Assembly (NCBI RefSeq): GCF_032921865.1
Contig: NZ_CP136684.1
Span: forward strand, 3,321,001 to 3,385,000
Direction: 5' to 3'
Origin: Thalassospira lucentensis
GTDB lineage: Bacteria; Pseudomonadota; Alphaproteobacteria; Rhodospirillales; Thalassospiraceae
DNA length: 64,000 bases
The notes under the pieces: model-generated
What the model was told of the DNA's origin: nothing
The model's database searches: none
Seen by the model: the letters and a program-made list of their open reading frames with translations, nothing else
Program-made: the position numbers and the translations under genes
Shown here: positions 26,493-35,354 of the stretch, in pieces
Numbering within the stretch: the stretch's first letter is position 1
How the letters are laid out: each line of letters opens with the position of its first letter

Positions 26493-27086
26493 TTAGCAGT
26501 CCGCGCGCCTCATGCCGCATCGATGGTCATCGTCATCACGGATATAGCGGGGAAACAGTTGGTAGATAATTGTATCCCCGTTTTCGATAAGGTGTTGTTC
26601 GAATTCATCTTTTATGAAATGCGCCCGGAGTTCGGAGATCGGGCTGTCACCCGCACAGAATGCAATCCGGACCGGGATACGGGTTGTGTCTGCGGGATAA
26701 TCGGTAGTCTCGGGGGCGGTGCATATTTTCTCGCCCATGGTTGTTTGCGATGGGCTGACAGCAACGACGACGCGATAGCCATCGCGCAGGGTCTGATTCG
26801 GGGCGAGATCACCGGCATCGGTAATGAAATCAAGACGTGGCGGATAACCGTGATTGGACAGCGCAGATGCCCATGTTTCCGGGGTGACAAGGTTTTCCCT
26901 GTCATGAACTTCGACCATCATGACCCGGCTTGGCGCGCCATAGGTTTTGAAGCTTTCGACTTCGGCAACATGATAGTTCGGATATTCAACCATGGTCATG
27001 TTGCTGCATCCGGCCAGAAAAGCCAGCCCGACCGCGAGAGTTGCGCCTGAGAGGCTGCGTGCATAAGCAGAGGGTCGGGTTTTCAT
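26493..27086 (-). CDS. Hypothetical lipoprotein
   Basis: An exported lipoprotein of 197 residues: signal peptide with lipobox AFLAGC (Cys near residue 27). The mature part has no family I recognise; it contains four or five cysteines (KICTAPETTDYP, IAFCAGD, HRCGMRRADC) that could form disulphides. The start at 27086 follows AGGAGCC and is preferred over 27113. It is a single-gene unit between the binding protein and the glutaminase. Function unknown. Confidence 0.78.
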   Translation of the reverse strand: MKTRPSAYARSLSGATLAVGLAFLAGCSNMTMVEYPNYHVAEVESFKTYGAPSRVMMVEVHDRENLVTPETWASALSNHGYPPRLDFITDAGDLAPNQTLRDGYRVVVAVSPSQTTMGEKICTAPETTDYPADTTRIPVRIAFCAGDSPISELRAHFIKDEFEQHLIENGDTIIYQLFPRYIRDDDDHRCGMRRADC

Positions 27087-27257
27087 GGGGGCTCCTTGTA
27101 TCAGGTTGTCCATAGCAGCTTTGACTGTCCAGCATAGGGCAATATAAAAAATACGACCAGAATAGGTTTAAAGATCAATTGTTTGATGATCATATGTATG
27201 TCGTACGTTGCGATATCGCCAGATCGACAGCCTGTTATTCTGCCCCGATGTTTGCGG

Positions 27258-28178
27258 CTAAAAAACGGATCGTCCGATGGCACGGATCAGCATTTCAAGC
27301 GCCTTGATACCGGCCGCCGAATTACCCCGTGCGTCAAGACGTGGCGACCAGACGCAGACGGAAAATTCGCCGGGAATGACACCGATGATGCCGCCGCCAA
27401 CCCCGCTTTTGGCCGGAATGCCGACGGTAAATGCAAAATCACCGACCCCGTCATACATGCCGCATGTCAGCATCAGCGCATTGATGCGGCTGGTTTCCCC
27501 AGGCGCGATCACGGTGCGGTCATCAATGCCGACACCCTTGTTGGCAAGGAAGAAGGCAGCACGCGCCATTTCACGGGCGGTCATCGCGACCGAGCATTGC
27601 TTGAAATAGGCGCGCACGACGTCTTCGACCGGGTTATCAAGTTTGCCGAAGCTTTTCATCAGATAGGCAATGGCACGGTTGCGATCACCGTGCTGATCCT
27701 CGGACAGATAGACATCGTTATCAACGCGAATGCCGGGATTGCCGCAAAGCTGGCCAAGGAATTCGGCCACCGAACGATCCGGATTGGCGTAGCGTGATGC
27801 GATCAGATCCGCAACACGGATCGCCCCGGCATTGATGAAAGGATTGCGCGGGATGCCGTGTTCCTGTTCAAGCTGGATCAGGGAATTGAAGGCCGAACCG
27901 GATGGTTCGCGCCGGACGGCTTTCCATAAATCATCGCCGTGCGCGCGCTGGGCCAGCACAAGGGCGAAGACCTTGGAAATGCTTTGGATGGAAAAGGGCA
28001 GGTCGGCCTCGCCAATGGCAAGTTCGTTTCCATCGGCGGTGCGTAGCACCATGGCAAAATGATCGTCGGGGACGCTGGCAAGGGCGGGGATGTAGTCGAC
28101 CTTGCGGGCATCGGTAAAATCGGTCTGGTGGATCGCGTCCGAAATATCCTGGAGGATGGCGGCATAATTGTGGGTCAT
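27258..28178 (-). CDS. glsA: Glutaminase
   Basis: Serine-dependent glutaminase A (306 residues) that releases ammonia from glutamine to give glutamate. The beta-lactamase-like S-x-x-K nucleophile is in FSIQSISKVFALV near residue 65. The substrate pocket is seen in NPFINAGAIRVADLI near residue 117 and the TCGMYDGVGDFAFTVGIPAKSGVGGGI block near residue 240. Length is normal. Cytosolic. The gene stands alone between a lipoprotein gene and parE. Glutaminases of this type help acid resistance and nitrogen supply in other bacteria. Confidence 0.96.
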   Translation of the reverse strand: MTHNYAAILQDISDAIHQTDFTDARKVDYIPALASVPDDHFAMVLRTADGNELAIGEADLPFSIQSISKVFALVLAQRAHGDDLWKAVRREPSGSAFNSLIQLEQEHGIPRNPFINAGAIRVADLIASRYANPDRSVAEFLGQLCGNPGIRVDNDVYLSEDQHGDRNRAIAYLMKSFGKLDNPVEDVVRAYFKQCSVAMTAREMARAAFFLANKGVGIDDRTVIAPGETSRINALMLTCGMYDGVGDFAFTVGIPAKSGVGGGIIGVIPGEFSVCVWSPRLDARGNSAAGIKALEMLIRAIGRSVF

Positions 28179-28216
28179 TATGTGTCCGCTTTGTTTGTCA
28201 GGCTGTCAGGGACAAA

Positions 28217-28241
28217 AAACCCGGTGCAGGACACCGGGTTT
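28217..28241 (-). terminator. Terminator for parE
   Basis: Ten-base perfect stem (AAACCCGGTG / CACCGGGTTT) around CAGGA, with an A-run at 28214-28219 giving a U-tract for the minus-strand transcript. Confidence 0.85.
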
Positions 28242-28264
28242 GATGATGAAGAATTTTAATCCGA

Positions 28265-30247
28265 TCAGACGTCGATATCCTCGACAAAGCGGGCATGTTC
28301 CTGAATGAACTGGAAGCGAAGCTCCGGCTTTTTGCCCATCAGGCGGTTGACCAGATCCTTGGTCTGGCCACGGGCATCGGGTTCGGCCGCATCAGGCAGG
28401 CAAACGCGCAGCAAGGTGCGCTTTTTCGGCGCCATCGTGGTTTCGCGAAGCTGCGGGGGTGGCATTTCACCCAGACCCTTAAATCGGGAAATCTCGACCT
28501 TGCCGCGGTTCTTGAATTCGGTATCAAGCAGGACCTCTTTTTCCGCATCATCCATCGCATAGATGGATTTGCCGCCCTGTGTCAGGCGGTAAAGCGGCGG
28601 CATGGCGAGATACAGATTGCCGTTTTCGATCAGGCCAGCCATTTCCTGATAGAAGAAGGTCATCAGAAGCGATGCGATATGCGCGCCATCGACGTCCGCA
28701 TCGGTCATGATGATGATGCGTTCATAGCGCAGATCGGAAAGCCGGAAATCGGAGCCGGAACCGCAGCCAAAGGCTTCGATCATGTCCTTGATTTCCTGGT
28801 TGGCCATCATCTTTTCGCGGGTCGCGGACGCCACGTTCAGGATTTTACCGCGCAGTGGCAGAACGGCCTGCGTTTCACGGTCACGTGCCTGTTTGGCGGA
28901 ACCACCTGCCGAGTCACCTTCGACAAGGAAGATTTCGGTTCCGGCGGCGATGGAACGTGAGCAATCGGCAAGCTTGCCCGGAAGGCGCAGGCGGCGGGTT
29001 GCCGACTGGCGTTTGGTTTCTTTCTTTTCCTTGCGGCGCTGGCGTTCTTCGGCGCGCAGGATGATGCGTTCAAGCAGGCGCTTGGCATTTTCGGTATCAC
29101 CGGTCAGCCAGTGATCGAAATGGTCGCGAACCGCGGTTTCAACCAGCTTGGTGGCCGATGCGGTGCCGAGCTTTTCCTTGGTCTGGCCCTGGAACTGCGG
29201 ATCGGGAATAAAGACCGAGAGCATGATGCAACCGCCGCCAAAGACGTCCTCGGCGGTGATGGCCGCGGCCTTTTTCTGACCGACCATGTCGCCATAGGTC
29301 TTGATCGCCTTGGTCAGGGCATAGCGGAAACCGGCCTCGTGCGTGCCGCCAAGCGGGGTCGGGACCGTGTTACAATAGGAATGGAAGTACCCTTCGCCGC
29401 CATCTGGCCATGCAATCGCCCATTCAACGCGACCGGCACTTTCGGAAAACTTGGCTTCGCCTGCGAACGGACGTTCGGTGATCAGATCACGACCTTCGAT
29501 GGTCATGTTCAGGTAATCGAGAATCCCGTTGGGGAATTTCAGGACTTCCTGCTGCGGGGTCGGATCATCACTGGTCAGCAATTCCGGATCGACCGACCAG
29601 CGGATTTCAACACCCTTGAACAGATAGGCCTTGGACCGCGCCATACGGAAGATGGTGGCGGGTTTCAGCTTGGCCCGGTTGCCGAAAATTTCGGGATCGG
29701 GGCGGAAGATGACCGTGGTGCCACGGCGGTTATTGACCGCACCGCCATCCTGAAGCGGACCGAGCGGGGTGCCTTTGGAATATTCCTGAAACACCAGTTT
29801 GCGATCACGTGCGACTTCGACCCGGAATTTGTCGGTCAGCGCGTTCACGACCGACATCCCCACGCCGTGCAGACCGCCGGATGTTTCATAAGCCTTGCCC
29901 GAAAACTTTCCGCCCGAATGAAGCGTGGTGAGGATGACTTCAAGCGCCGATTTATCGGGGAATTTCGGATGCGGATCGGTCGGAATACCACGCCCGTTAT
30001 CGCGCACCATGACGGTGTTGTCGGTTCTGAGTTCCAGCTCGATCCAGTCGGCATGGCCGGCGACGGCCTCGTCCATCGAGTTATCGAGGATTTCGGCAAC
30101 CAGGTGATGCAGTGCGGCATCGTCCGTGCCCCCGATATACATACCGGGACGGCGGCGCACAGGCTCCAGGCCTTCGAGAACTTCGATATCCTTGGCGGAA
30201 TAGGCGTTTGTGGTCGATTGGTTTGAATCTTCGAAAAGGTCGGTCAT
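28265..30247 (-). CDS. parE: DNA topoisomerase IV subunit B
   Basis: ATPase subunit of topoisomerase IV (660 residues), which decatenates daughter chromosomes. GHKL ATPase motifs are EILDNSMDEAVAG near residue 51, DNGRGIPTDPHP near 82 and SGGLHGVGMSVVNAL near 125. The transducer follows, then the TOPRIM domain with FLVEGDSAGGSAKQARD near 445 and MTDADVDGAHIA near 525. The C-terminal part ends at the usual place. The absence of the long GyrB insert and the RETQAVLPLRGKILNV context favour ParE over GyrB. parC is not adjacent. Confidence 0.96.
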   Translation of the reverse strand: MTDLFEDSNQSTTNAYSAKDIEVLEGLEPVRRRPGMYIGGTDDAALHHLVAEILDNSMDEAVAGHADWIELELRTDNTVMVRDNGRGIPTDPHPKFPDKSALEVILTTLHSGGKFSGKAYETSGGLHGVGMSVVNALTDKFRVEVARDRKLVFQEYSKGTPLGPLQDGGAVNNRRGTTVIFRPDPEIFGNRAKLKPATIFRMARSKAYLFKGVEIRWSVDPELLTSDDPTPQQEVLKFPNGILDYLNMTIEGRDLITERPFAGEAKFSESAGRVEWAIAWPDGGEGYFHSYCNTVPTPLGGTHEAGFRYALTKAIKTYGDMVGQKKAAAITAEDVFGGGCIMLSVFIPDPQFQGQTKEKLGTASATKLVETAVRDHFDHWLTGDTENAKRLLERIILRAEERQRRKEKKETKRQSATRRLRLPGKLADCSRSIAAGTEIFLVEGDSAGGSAKQARDRETQAVLPLRGKILNVASATREKMMANQEIKDMIEAFGCGSGSDFRLSDLRYERIIIMTDADVDGAHIASLLMTFFYQEMAGLIENGNLYLAMPPLYRLTQGGKSIYAMDDAEKEVLLDTEFKNRGKVEISRFKGLGEMPPPQLRETTMAPKKRTLLRVCLPDAAEPDARGQTKDLVNRLMGKKPELRFQFIQEHARFVEDIDV

Positions 30248-30538
30248 GCCCCGGAACGCAACTTCTTTATTATGTTAAAACAAGGTCCAACGACGCATAT
30301 CTGTTGATTGATTTTACGGGGTTGGATGCCTTTAGGCTTAACGAGTATCATATGTTTTCAGATGCGACCCATAAAAATGTTTTTTGGGCGTGAATGCAAG
30401 CAGTGGTCTTGCCAGAGATCATAATTTCGTTGTGGCAGCGCAGAAAACGGTGCCAGACTTGTCGCGAAAACCGAGACCGTCAGGTCCAATAAAAATATCG
30501 GCCCGCGTGAATGGCGCGCCCAGACAGGAGTAAGCCCG

Positions 30539-30964
30539 ATGGCAAATGAGAGTGAGACCACACATGGTACCGACAACACCATGCCGCGCGGCGACATGTG
30601 CACCCGAACCCTTGCCATGCCCGCCGACACCAACCCGAGCGGTGATATTTTCGGCGGCTGGCTGATGTCGCAGATGGATATCGCGGGCGGGGTGATGGCA
30701 AGCCAGATTGCCGAGGGGCGCGTTGCCACGGTCGCGGTTGACGGCATGACGTTCCATCGTCCGGTCTATGTCGGGGATGTGGTGTGCGTGTATGGCGATA
30801 TCGAACGGATCGGCAATACATCGATGGTGCTGCATCTTGAAAGCTGGGTGCTGCGCAAAAACCAGCCGCCGCGCATCAAGGTGACAGAGGCAACCTTTAC
30901 CTTTGTCGCGATTGACGCCGAAGGCCGCCCGCGCCCGGTGCGCAAGGATGAGGTTGCGGTTTAA
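30539..30964 (+). CDS. Acyl-CoA thioesterase, YciA-like hotdog protein
   Basis: Hotdog-fold acyl-CoA thioesterase (141 residues). The catalytic region NPSGDIFGGWLMSQMDIAGGV (residues 32-52) carries the conserved Asn and Asp pair of YciA/BACH enzymes, and VDGMTFHRPVYVGDVV follows near residue 68. These enzymes hydrolyse acyl-CoA to free acid and CoA in the cytosol. A clear CAGGAG precedes the ATG. It is divergent from parE, with about 290 bases between that contain no gene. Confidence 0.93.
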   Translation: MANESETTHGTDNTMPRGDMCTRTLAMPADTNPSGDIFGGWLMSQMDIAGGVMASQIAEGRVATVAVDGMTFHRPVYVGDVVCVYGDIERIGNTSMVLHLESWVLRKNQPPRIKVTEATFTFVAIDAEGRPRPVRKDEVAV

Positions 30965-31032
30965 AGAGGCAAATTCGGGTTTCCGGACTGTGCGAGGTGC
31001 CGAGCCGGAAACCGTCGTTGCGTCAAGTCTGG

Positions 31033-31052
31033 ATTCCCGCTTTCGCGGGAAT
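31033..31052. repeat. Palindromic repeat ATTCCCGC-TTTC-GCGGGAAT
   Basis: Perfect 8-base stem with a 4-base loop, embedded in CTGGATTCCCGC...GCGGGAATGAC, a dispersed palindrome common in proteobacterial intergenic DNA. Only one copy was found in this window. It lies between the thioesterase and the convergent toxin gene and could also act as a transcription end. Confidence 0.7.
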
Positions 31053-31074
31053 GACGCGTGGAAATGGGGCGTCG

Positions 31075-31365
31075 TTATACCGCCGATAAATCTGGGTTTT
31101 CACGACCCAGAATGCGCATAATCAAAGGGATATTGCCGTCCATGCGGTAATAAATGGTGTGTGCTGCAAAAACACAGCGACGATATCCGGGGTGGATATC
31201 ATCGACAGCCTGATAAATGGCGGGCGAGCGTGCGATTTTGTCGAACTGTTCAAACAGGGCGTCAAAATAAATGTCCGCGTGTCGCTGCCCGAAAGTTTCA
31301 ATGCCGTATCGATACAAGCGTCTGATATCGTCTTCCGCGAGTTTGCTAAGACGATAAGCGGTCAT
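31075..31365 (-). CDS. ParE/RelE-superfamily toxin
   Basis: Type II toxin of 96 residues. The start YRLSKLAEDDIRRLYRYGIETFGQRHADIYFDAL in outline and the end RCVFAAHTIYYRMDGNIPLIMRILG are typical of ParE-like proteins, which poison gyrase, although RelE-like ribonuclease action cannot be excluded. The start overlaps the antitoxin stop by four bases (ATGA), the normal arrangement with antitoxin first. Chromosomal location beside housekeeping genes. Confidence 0.92.
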   Translation of the reverse strand: MTAYRLSKLAEDDIRRLYRYGIETFGQRHADIYFDALFEQFDKIARSPAIYQAVDDIHPGYRRCVFAAHTIYYRMDGNIPLIMRILGRENPDLSAV

Positions 31366-31604
31366 TTGAGCTTCATGTCCGCCTTGACGCTCGCGCGTAT
31401 ATCTTCTTTATCCATTGAGGAAAAACCGCTTTCCTCGGCGGCATTCAACGCATTGCGAATGCGTTCGATTTCTGCCATGCGCATCTGTTTTTCACGCAAG
31501 GCTTCGCGCACCACTTCGCTGTCGGATGCGTATTGACCGGTCGAAAGCTGCGCCTGAATCCAGGCTTCCTGCGTTTCGGTGACGGTGATGCTCTTTTTGA
31601 TCAT
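31362..31604 (-). CDS. ParD-like antitoxin
   Basis: Ribbon-helix-helix antitoxin of 80 residues. The N-terminal KKSITVTETQEAWIQAQLSTGQYASDSEVVREALRE in outline is the ParD/CopG DNA-binding fold. The acidic C-terminal half (EESGFSSMDKEDIRASVKADMKLK) would wrap the toxin. It is expected to repress the operon from a site upstream of 31604. It is directly coupled to the toxin gene. Confidence 0.92.
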   Translation of the reverse strand: MIKKSITVTETQEAWIQAQLSTGQYASDSEVVREALREKQMRMAEIERIRNALNAAEESGFSSMDKEDIRASVKADMKLK

Positions 31605-31721
31605 AAGGTGATCTTTCGTCTTTTGATCCTACTTTATCCTACCATTGGCAACCTGGCCGACGCAAACATTTGCCGTAGAGAAAGCGACAAGGCAACGGGG
31701 TAGGGCAATGGGCTGGGCGGT

Positions 31722-32744
31722 TCAGGCCGTCCAGCATTCCTTTGCCACGCGGATAAAGTTTTCACCCATGATCTTGTCGACGTCGTCGGGTTTGTAGCCC
31801 CCGGCGATCAGGGCGTCGGCAAGGGCGGGGAGCTTTTTCGGATCGAATACGGCGGCACCACCCGCATTGGGGCCATAGCCGCGTTCGGCGGGCCAGTAAT
31901 AGGCGCGGTCAACACCATCGGGGAAGTCGTTGGTGCCCGCGACACTGGGCATCGTATCAAGGCCGATACCGACATGGTCCACGCCGACCAGTTTTACCGC
32001 ATAGTCGATATGGCGGATCATGTCGGGGACTTCGGGGGCGTTGGGTGATTTGATGAAGCGCTGGAAGCCGCAAATGCCGATCACCCCGCCGGTATCGGCA
32101 CAGGCCTTGATCTGTTCATCATCAATGCAGCGTTCATGCCCGCCAAGCACCTTGGGGTTGGCATGGCTGAAGACGACCGGCTTGGTCGATGCCTTCATGA
32201 TATCAAGGCTGCTTTGACGGCCCGTGTGCGAGCAATCCATGATCATGCCGCCGTTATTAACAGCCCGGACCATGGCATGGCCCAGCGCGGTCAGCGGAAT
32301 ATCATCATCATGACAACCGCCTGCCACCGAATTGTTGCGGTTATAGGCAAAGTGGATCTGCTTTACGCCCAGTTTGGCAAAGACCGGGACCATTTCGGGC
32401 ATGTCCTGCAACATGACCGAGCCTTCGAGGTCGAAACCAACCCCCAGCAAGCCCTTTGATTTGGCAATTGCCAGATCATCAAAGCATTCGATCTGCATGT
32501 ATTTGTCGGGGTGGGCGGCGATTTTGGCGCGGAAGGCGGCAATCACACGCAGGATATGGGCAACGGAATTCATATCCATGCCGACATTGACACAGACATA
32601 GTCAACATCGCCCGCGACATAGTTATCAAGCAGGCTGATCGGTGTTTTGGGATCAAGCGGCAGACAGGCATGCGCATCCCACGTGAAGGCGGGGCGATGG
32701 CGTGACGGGCTGGTGGGGGTATTCGGCGCGGTGGTGACGTTCAT
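31722..32744 (-). CDS. M19 family (membrane/renal-type) dipeptidase with altered metal motif
   Basis: Zinc dipeptidase of the amidohydrolase fold (340 residues). Metal-site regions: TWDAHACLPL (His25; the canonical HxD Asp is Cys27 here), GVGFDLEGSVML (bridging Glu near 126), MDCSHTGRQS and VVFSHANPK (two His). The Asp-to-Cys change should alter one metal site, but all other ligands remain. It is the last gene after a five-gene peptide ABC transporter on the same strand. Imported di- or oligopeptides are its likely substrates. AAGGGA precedes the ATG. Confidence 0.92.
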   Translation of the reverse strand: MNVTTAPNTPTSPSRHRPAFTWDAHACLPLDPKTPISLLDNYVAGDVDYVCVNVGMDMNSVAHILRVIAAFRAKIAAHPDKYMQIECFDDLAIAKSKGLLGVGFDLEGSVMLQDMPEMVPVFAKLGVKQIHFAYNRNNSVAGGCHDDDIPLTALGHAMVRAVNNGGMIMDCSHTGRQSSLDIMKASTKPVVFSHANPKVLGGHERCIDDEQIKACADTGGVIGICGFQRFIKSPNAPEVPDMIRHIDYAVKLVGVDHVGIGLDTMPSVAGTNDFPDGVDRAYYWPAERGYGPNAGGAAVFDPKKLPALADALIAGGYKPDDVDKIMGENFIRVAKECWTA

Positions 32745-32798
32745 GATGTCCCTTGTTCTTCTGGCGCGTGGTTCTTCTGGCGCGTGCGGGGCCGGTGT

Positions 32799-33572
32799 TC
32801 AGTCCCAATCCACGAAACTGTCGATGACGGCGCGGTCATATCCCCCGGCGGCCTTGAAAAGCTGCTGCGAATAGGGATTTTCCAGTTTGCCGTCGGCAAG
32901 CTGGCCCGCGGTGGCGCGTTCGACGATGCGGCCGTGGTTCATGATCGCGATATCGTCGCACATATGGGCGACCACCGCGAGATCATGACTGACCATGATA
33001 TAGGTAAGGCCCAGATCATTGCGCAACCGGGTCAGCAGGTTCAGCACTTCGGCCTGGATCGAGACATCAAGGGCCGAGGTCGGCTCATCGAGCAGCAGAA
33101 TTTTCGGTTCGAGAATAAGCGCACGTGCAATCGCGACACGCTGGCGCTGCCCGCCGGAAAGCTGATGGGGGTAGCGGAAGCGGAAGGAATTATCGAGCCC
33201 GACCTGTTTCAGTGCCTCGACCACGCGGGCATCCGAATTGCCGAGTTTGTGGATATTTACCGGTTCGGTCAGGATGCGATCGATGGTGTGACGGGGATGA
33301 AGCGATCCGAACGGGTCCTGAAAGACCATTTGCGCCAGGCGGTAAAAGGTCTTGTCGCGCTTTTTGGTCAGTTCCTTGTTATTCACAAGGATGTTGCCTT
33401 CCCAGTCATCGACAAGGCCGGTGATGGTGCGAAGGACGGTTGATTTGCCCGATCCTGACTCGCCCACCAGACCAAATGATCCGTTGGCGGGGATCGAAAT
33501 ATCGATATCCTTGAGGACGTGGTTGTCGTCAAACCAGGCGTTGAGTTTGGTGATTTCAATCATGGCAGTCAT
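32799..33572 (-). CDS. Peptide ABC transporter ATP-binding protein (DppF-like)
   Basis: ATPase subunit of an oligopeptide/dipeptide-type importer (257 residues). Walker A GLVGESGSGKSTVLR near residue 36, signature LSGGQRQRVAIARAL near 138, Walker B ILLLDEPTSALD near 158, and the switch His in MVSHDLAVV. It lacks the long C-terminal oligopeptide extension with cysteines often seen in DppF. It forms a pair with the ATPase encoded just upstream (7 bases). Start at 33572 or three codons later; the stronger GGAGG lies a little far upstream. Confidence 0.93.
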   Translation of the reverse strand: MTAMIEITKLNAWFDDNHVLKDIDISIPANGSFGLVGESGSGKSTVLRTITGLVDDWEGNILVNNKELTKKRDKTFYRLAQMVFQDPFGSLHPRHTIDRILTEPVNIHKLGNSDARVVEALKQVGLDNSFRFRYPHQLSGGQRQRVAIARALILEPKILLLDEPTSALDVSIQAEVLNLLTRLRNDLGLTYIMVSHDLAVVAHMCDDIAIMNHGRIVERATAGQLADGKLENPYSQQLFKAAGGYDRAVIDSFVDWD

Positions 33573-33579
33573 TTTTATC

Positions 33580-34422
33580 TCAGGCCTCCGCCCAGCTGGC
33601 TTCGCGGGTCAGGACGGGAAGTTCGGCGTGATTGCCATCCATTTTCGGCAGGCAGTTCAGAAGGCCCTGCGTATAGGGGTGTTTGGCCTGATCCAGTTCG
33701 GATGCGCGGATTTCTTCGACCACGTGGCCCTGATACATTACCAGAACCCGGTCGCAGAAGCTTGAGACCAGATGCAGGTCGTGGCTGATGAAAACCAGCG
33801 CCATGCCGCGTTCGCGCACCAGATCATCAAGGATCGCCATCACCTGAAGCTGTACCGTGACATCAAGGGCCGATGTCGGTTCATCGGCAATCAGGATTTC
33901 CGGATCGGGGATCAGCATCATGGCGATCATGACGCGTTGGCCCATCCCGCCCGAGACTTCGTGCGGGTAGGAATTGAACACGCGTTCGGGATCGCGGATT
34001 TTAACCGCGGTGAGCATATCAAGGGCGCGGCGTTTGGCCTCGGTCGCGTTGACCTTGTGATGTTCGCGGTAGGCTTCGATGATCTGATCACCGATGGTCA
34101 TCACAGGATTTAGCGAATATTTCGGGTCCTGCATGATCATGGAAATGCGCGCACCGCGGACCTTGCGCCAGTCGCGTTTGGACAGGTTGCGCAGGTCCAG
34201 ATCATGGAATTGCATCTGATCGGCGGTGATTTTGCCATTCGCCGCCGTCAGGCCCAGAATGGCGCGCCCTGTCTGGGACTTGCCCGAACCGGATTCGCCG
34301 ACAATCCCAAGCCGTTCACGCCCAAGATCGAACGAGACGCCGCGCACGGCATGGACTGGTCCCTTGGAAGTCGAAAAGGTAATGGCGAGGTTTTTGACAG
34401 ACAGAAGGGTGTCGGTGGTCAT
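33580..34422 (-). CDS. Peptide ABC transporter ATP-binding protein (DppD-like)
   Basis: Second ATPase of the importer (280 residues). Walker A GIVGESGSGKSQTGRA near residue 38, signature VSGGMGQRVMIAMML near 155, Walker B ILIADEPTSALDVT near 174, and FISHDLHLV. The C-terminal part QAKHPYTQGLLNCLP is the family's oligopeptide-transporter C-terminal region. Two bases separate it from the upstream permease gene. Confidence 0.93.
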   Translation of the reverse strand: MTTDTLLSVKNLAITFSTSKGPVHAVRGVSFDLGRERLGIVGESGSGKSQTGRAILGLTAANGKITADQMQFHDLDLRNLSKRDWRKVRGARISMIMQDPKYSLNPVMTIGDQIIEAYREHHKVNATEAKRRALDMLTAVKIRDPERVFNSYPHEVSGGMGQRVMIAMMLIPDPEILIADEPTSALDVTVQLQVMAILDDLVRERGMALVFISHDLHLVSSFCDRVLVMYQGHVVEEIRASELDQAKHPYTQGLLNCLPKMDGNHAELPVLTREASWAEA

Positions 34423-34424
34423 GA

Positions 34425-35348
34425 TCAGTCACCTCCGCGTGGGTCAAGAACATCGCGCAGGCCATCGCCCAGCAGGTTGAATCCAAGGCTGACGATAAAG
34501 ATCGCGAGCCCCGGCACGGTTGATACCCACCATTGTTCCAGAAGGAACTGGCGGCCTTCGGACACCATTGCCCCCCATTCAGGCATGGGCGGCTGTGCGC
34601 CAAGGCCAAGGAAGCCAAGACCTGCCGCAATCAGGATCATGCCTGCCATATCAAGGGTGACGCGCACCACAAGCGAGCTTATGCACATCGGGGTAATATG
34701 GCCAAGGATCAGACCCATATTCGAGACACCCTGCAAACGGGCGGCTTCGATATAGTCGGATTTGCGGACCGTGATGGTTTCGGCGCGCGCAATACGGGCA
34801 TAGGGTGGCCATGCGGTCAGCGCGATGGCCAGAACCGCATTTTCGATCCCTGGTCCCAATGCGGAAACAAAGGCCAGCGCCAGGATCAGTTTCGGGAAGG
34901 CCAGAAAGATATCGGTGATGCGCATCAATGTCGCATCAATCCAGCCGCCAAAGAACCCGGCGGCTGTTCCGACCAGAAGCCCGACGGGGGCCGCGGTAAT
35001 CACCACAAGAGCCACGATCATCAGGGTGTATTGCGCGCCGTAAATCAGACGCGACAGGATATCACGACCCAATTGATCGGTGCCAAACCAGTGTTCGGCA
35101 CTGGGGGACTGAATACGGTTGGTAAGATCGGCTGCCAGCGGGTCATAAGGGGCCAGAAGCGGGGCAAAGATGGTGACAAGGATCAGGGCCAGCACGATCG
35201 ACAGGCCGATCATGGCGAGCCTGTTTTCCGTGAATTTAAGCCAGCCCAGCCATGCCCGGCCACATTTGGCCTGCCAGCGTGATTGCGGGGTGTCGGATGT
35301 CAGCCACTGTTTCAGGCCGGGTTTAACGGCGTTGCTTGAGATATTCAT
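34425..35348 (-). CDS. Peptide ABC transporter permease (DppC-like)
   Basis: Inner-membrane permease (307 residues) with six hydrophobic segments, an N-terminal OppC-type extension (WLKFTENRLAMIGL), the FGTDQLGRDILSRLIYGA loop near residue 90, and the EAA coupling loop ARAETITVRKSDYIEAARLQGVS near 190, which docks on the ATPases. The start is preceded by GGAG within the end of the dppB-like gene. Confidence 0.94.
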   Translation of the reverse strand: MNISSNAVKPGLKQWLTSDTPQSRWQAKCGRAWLGWLKFTENRLAMIGLSIVLALILVTIFAPLLAPYDPLAADLTNRIQSPSAEHWFGTDQLGRDILSRLIYGAQYTLMIVALVVITAAPVGLLVGTAAGFFGGWIDATLMRITDIFLAFPKLILALAFVSALGPGIENAVLAIALTAWPPYARIARAETITVRKSDYIEAARLQGVSNMGLILGHITPMCISSLVVRVTLDMAGMILIAAGLGFLGLGAQPPMPEWGAMVSEGRQFLLEQWWVSTVPGLAIFIVSLGFNLLGDGLRDVLDPRGGD

Positions 35349-35354
35349 GGTGAC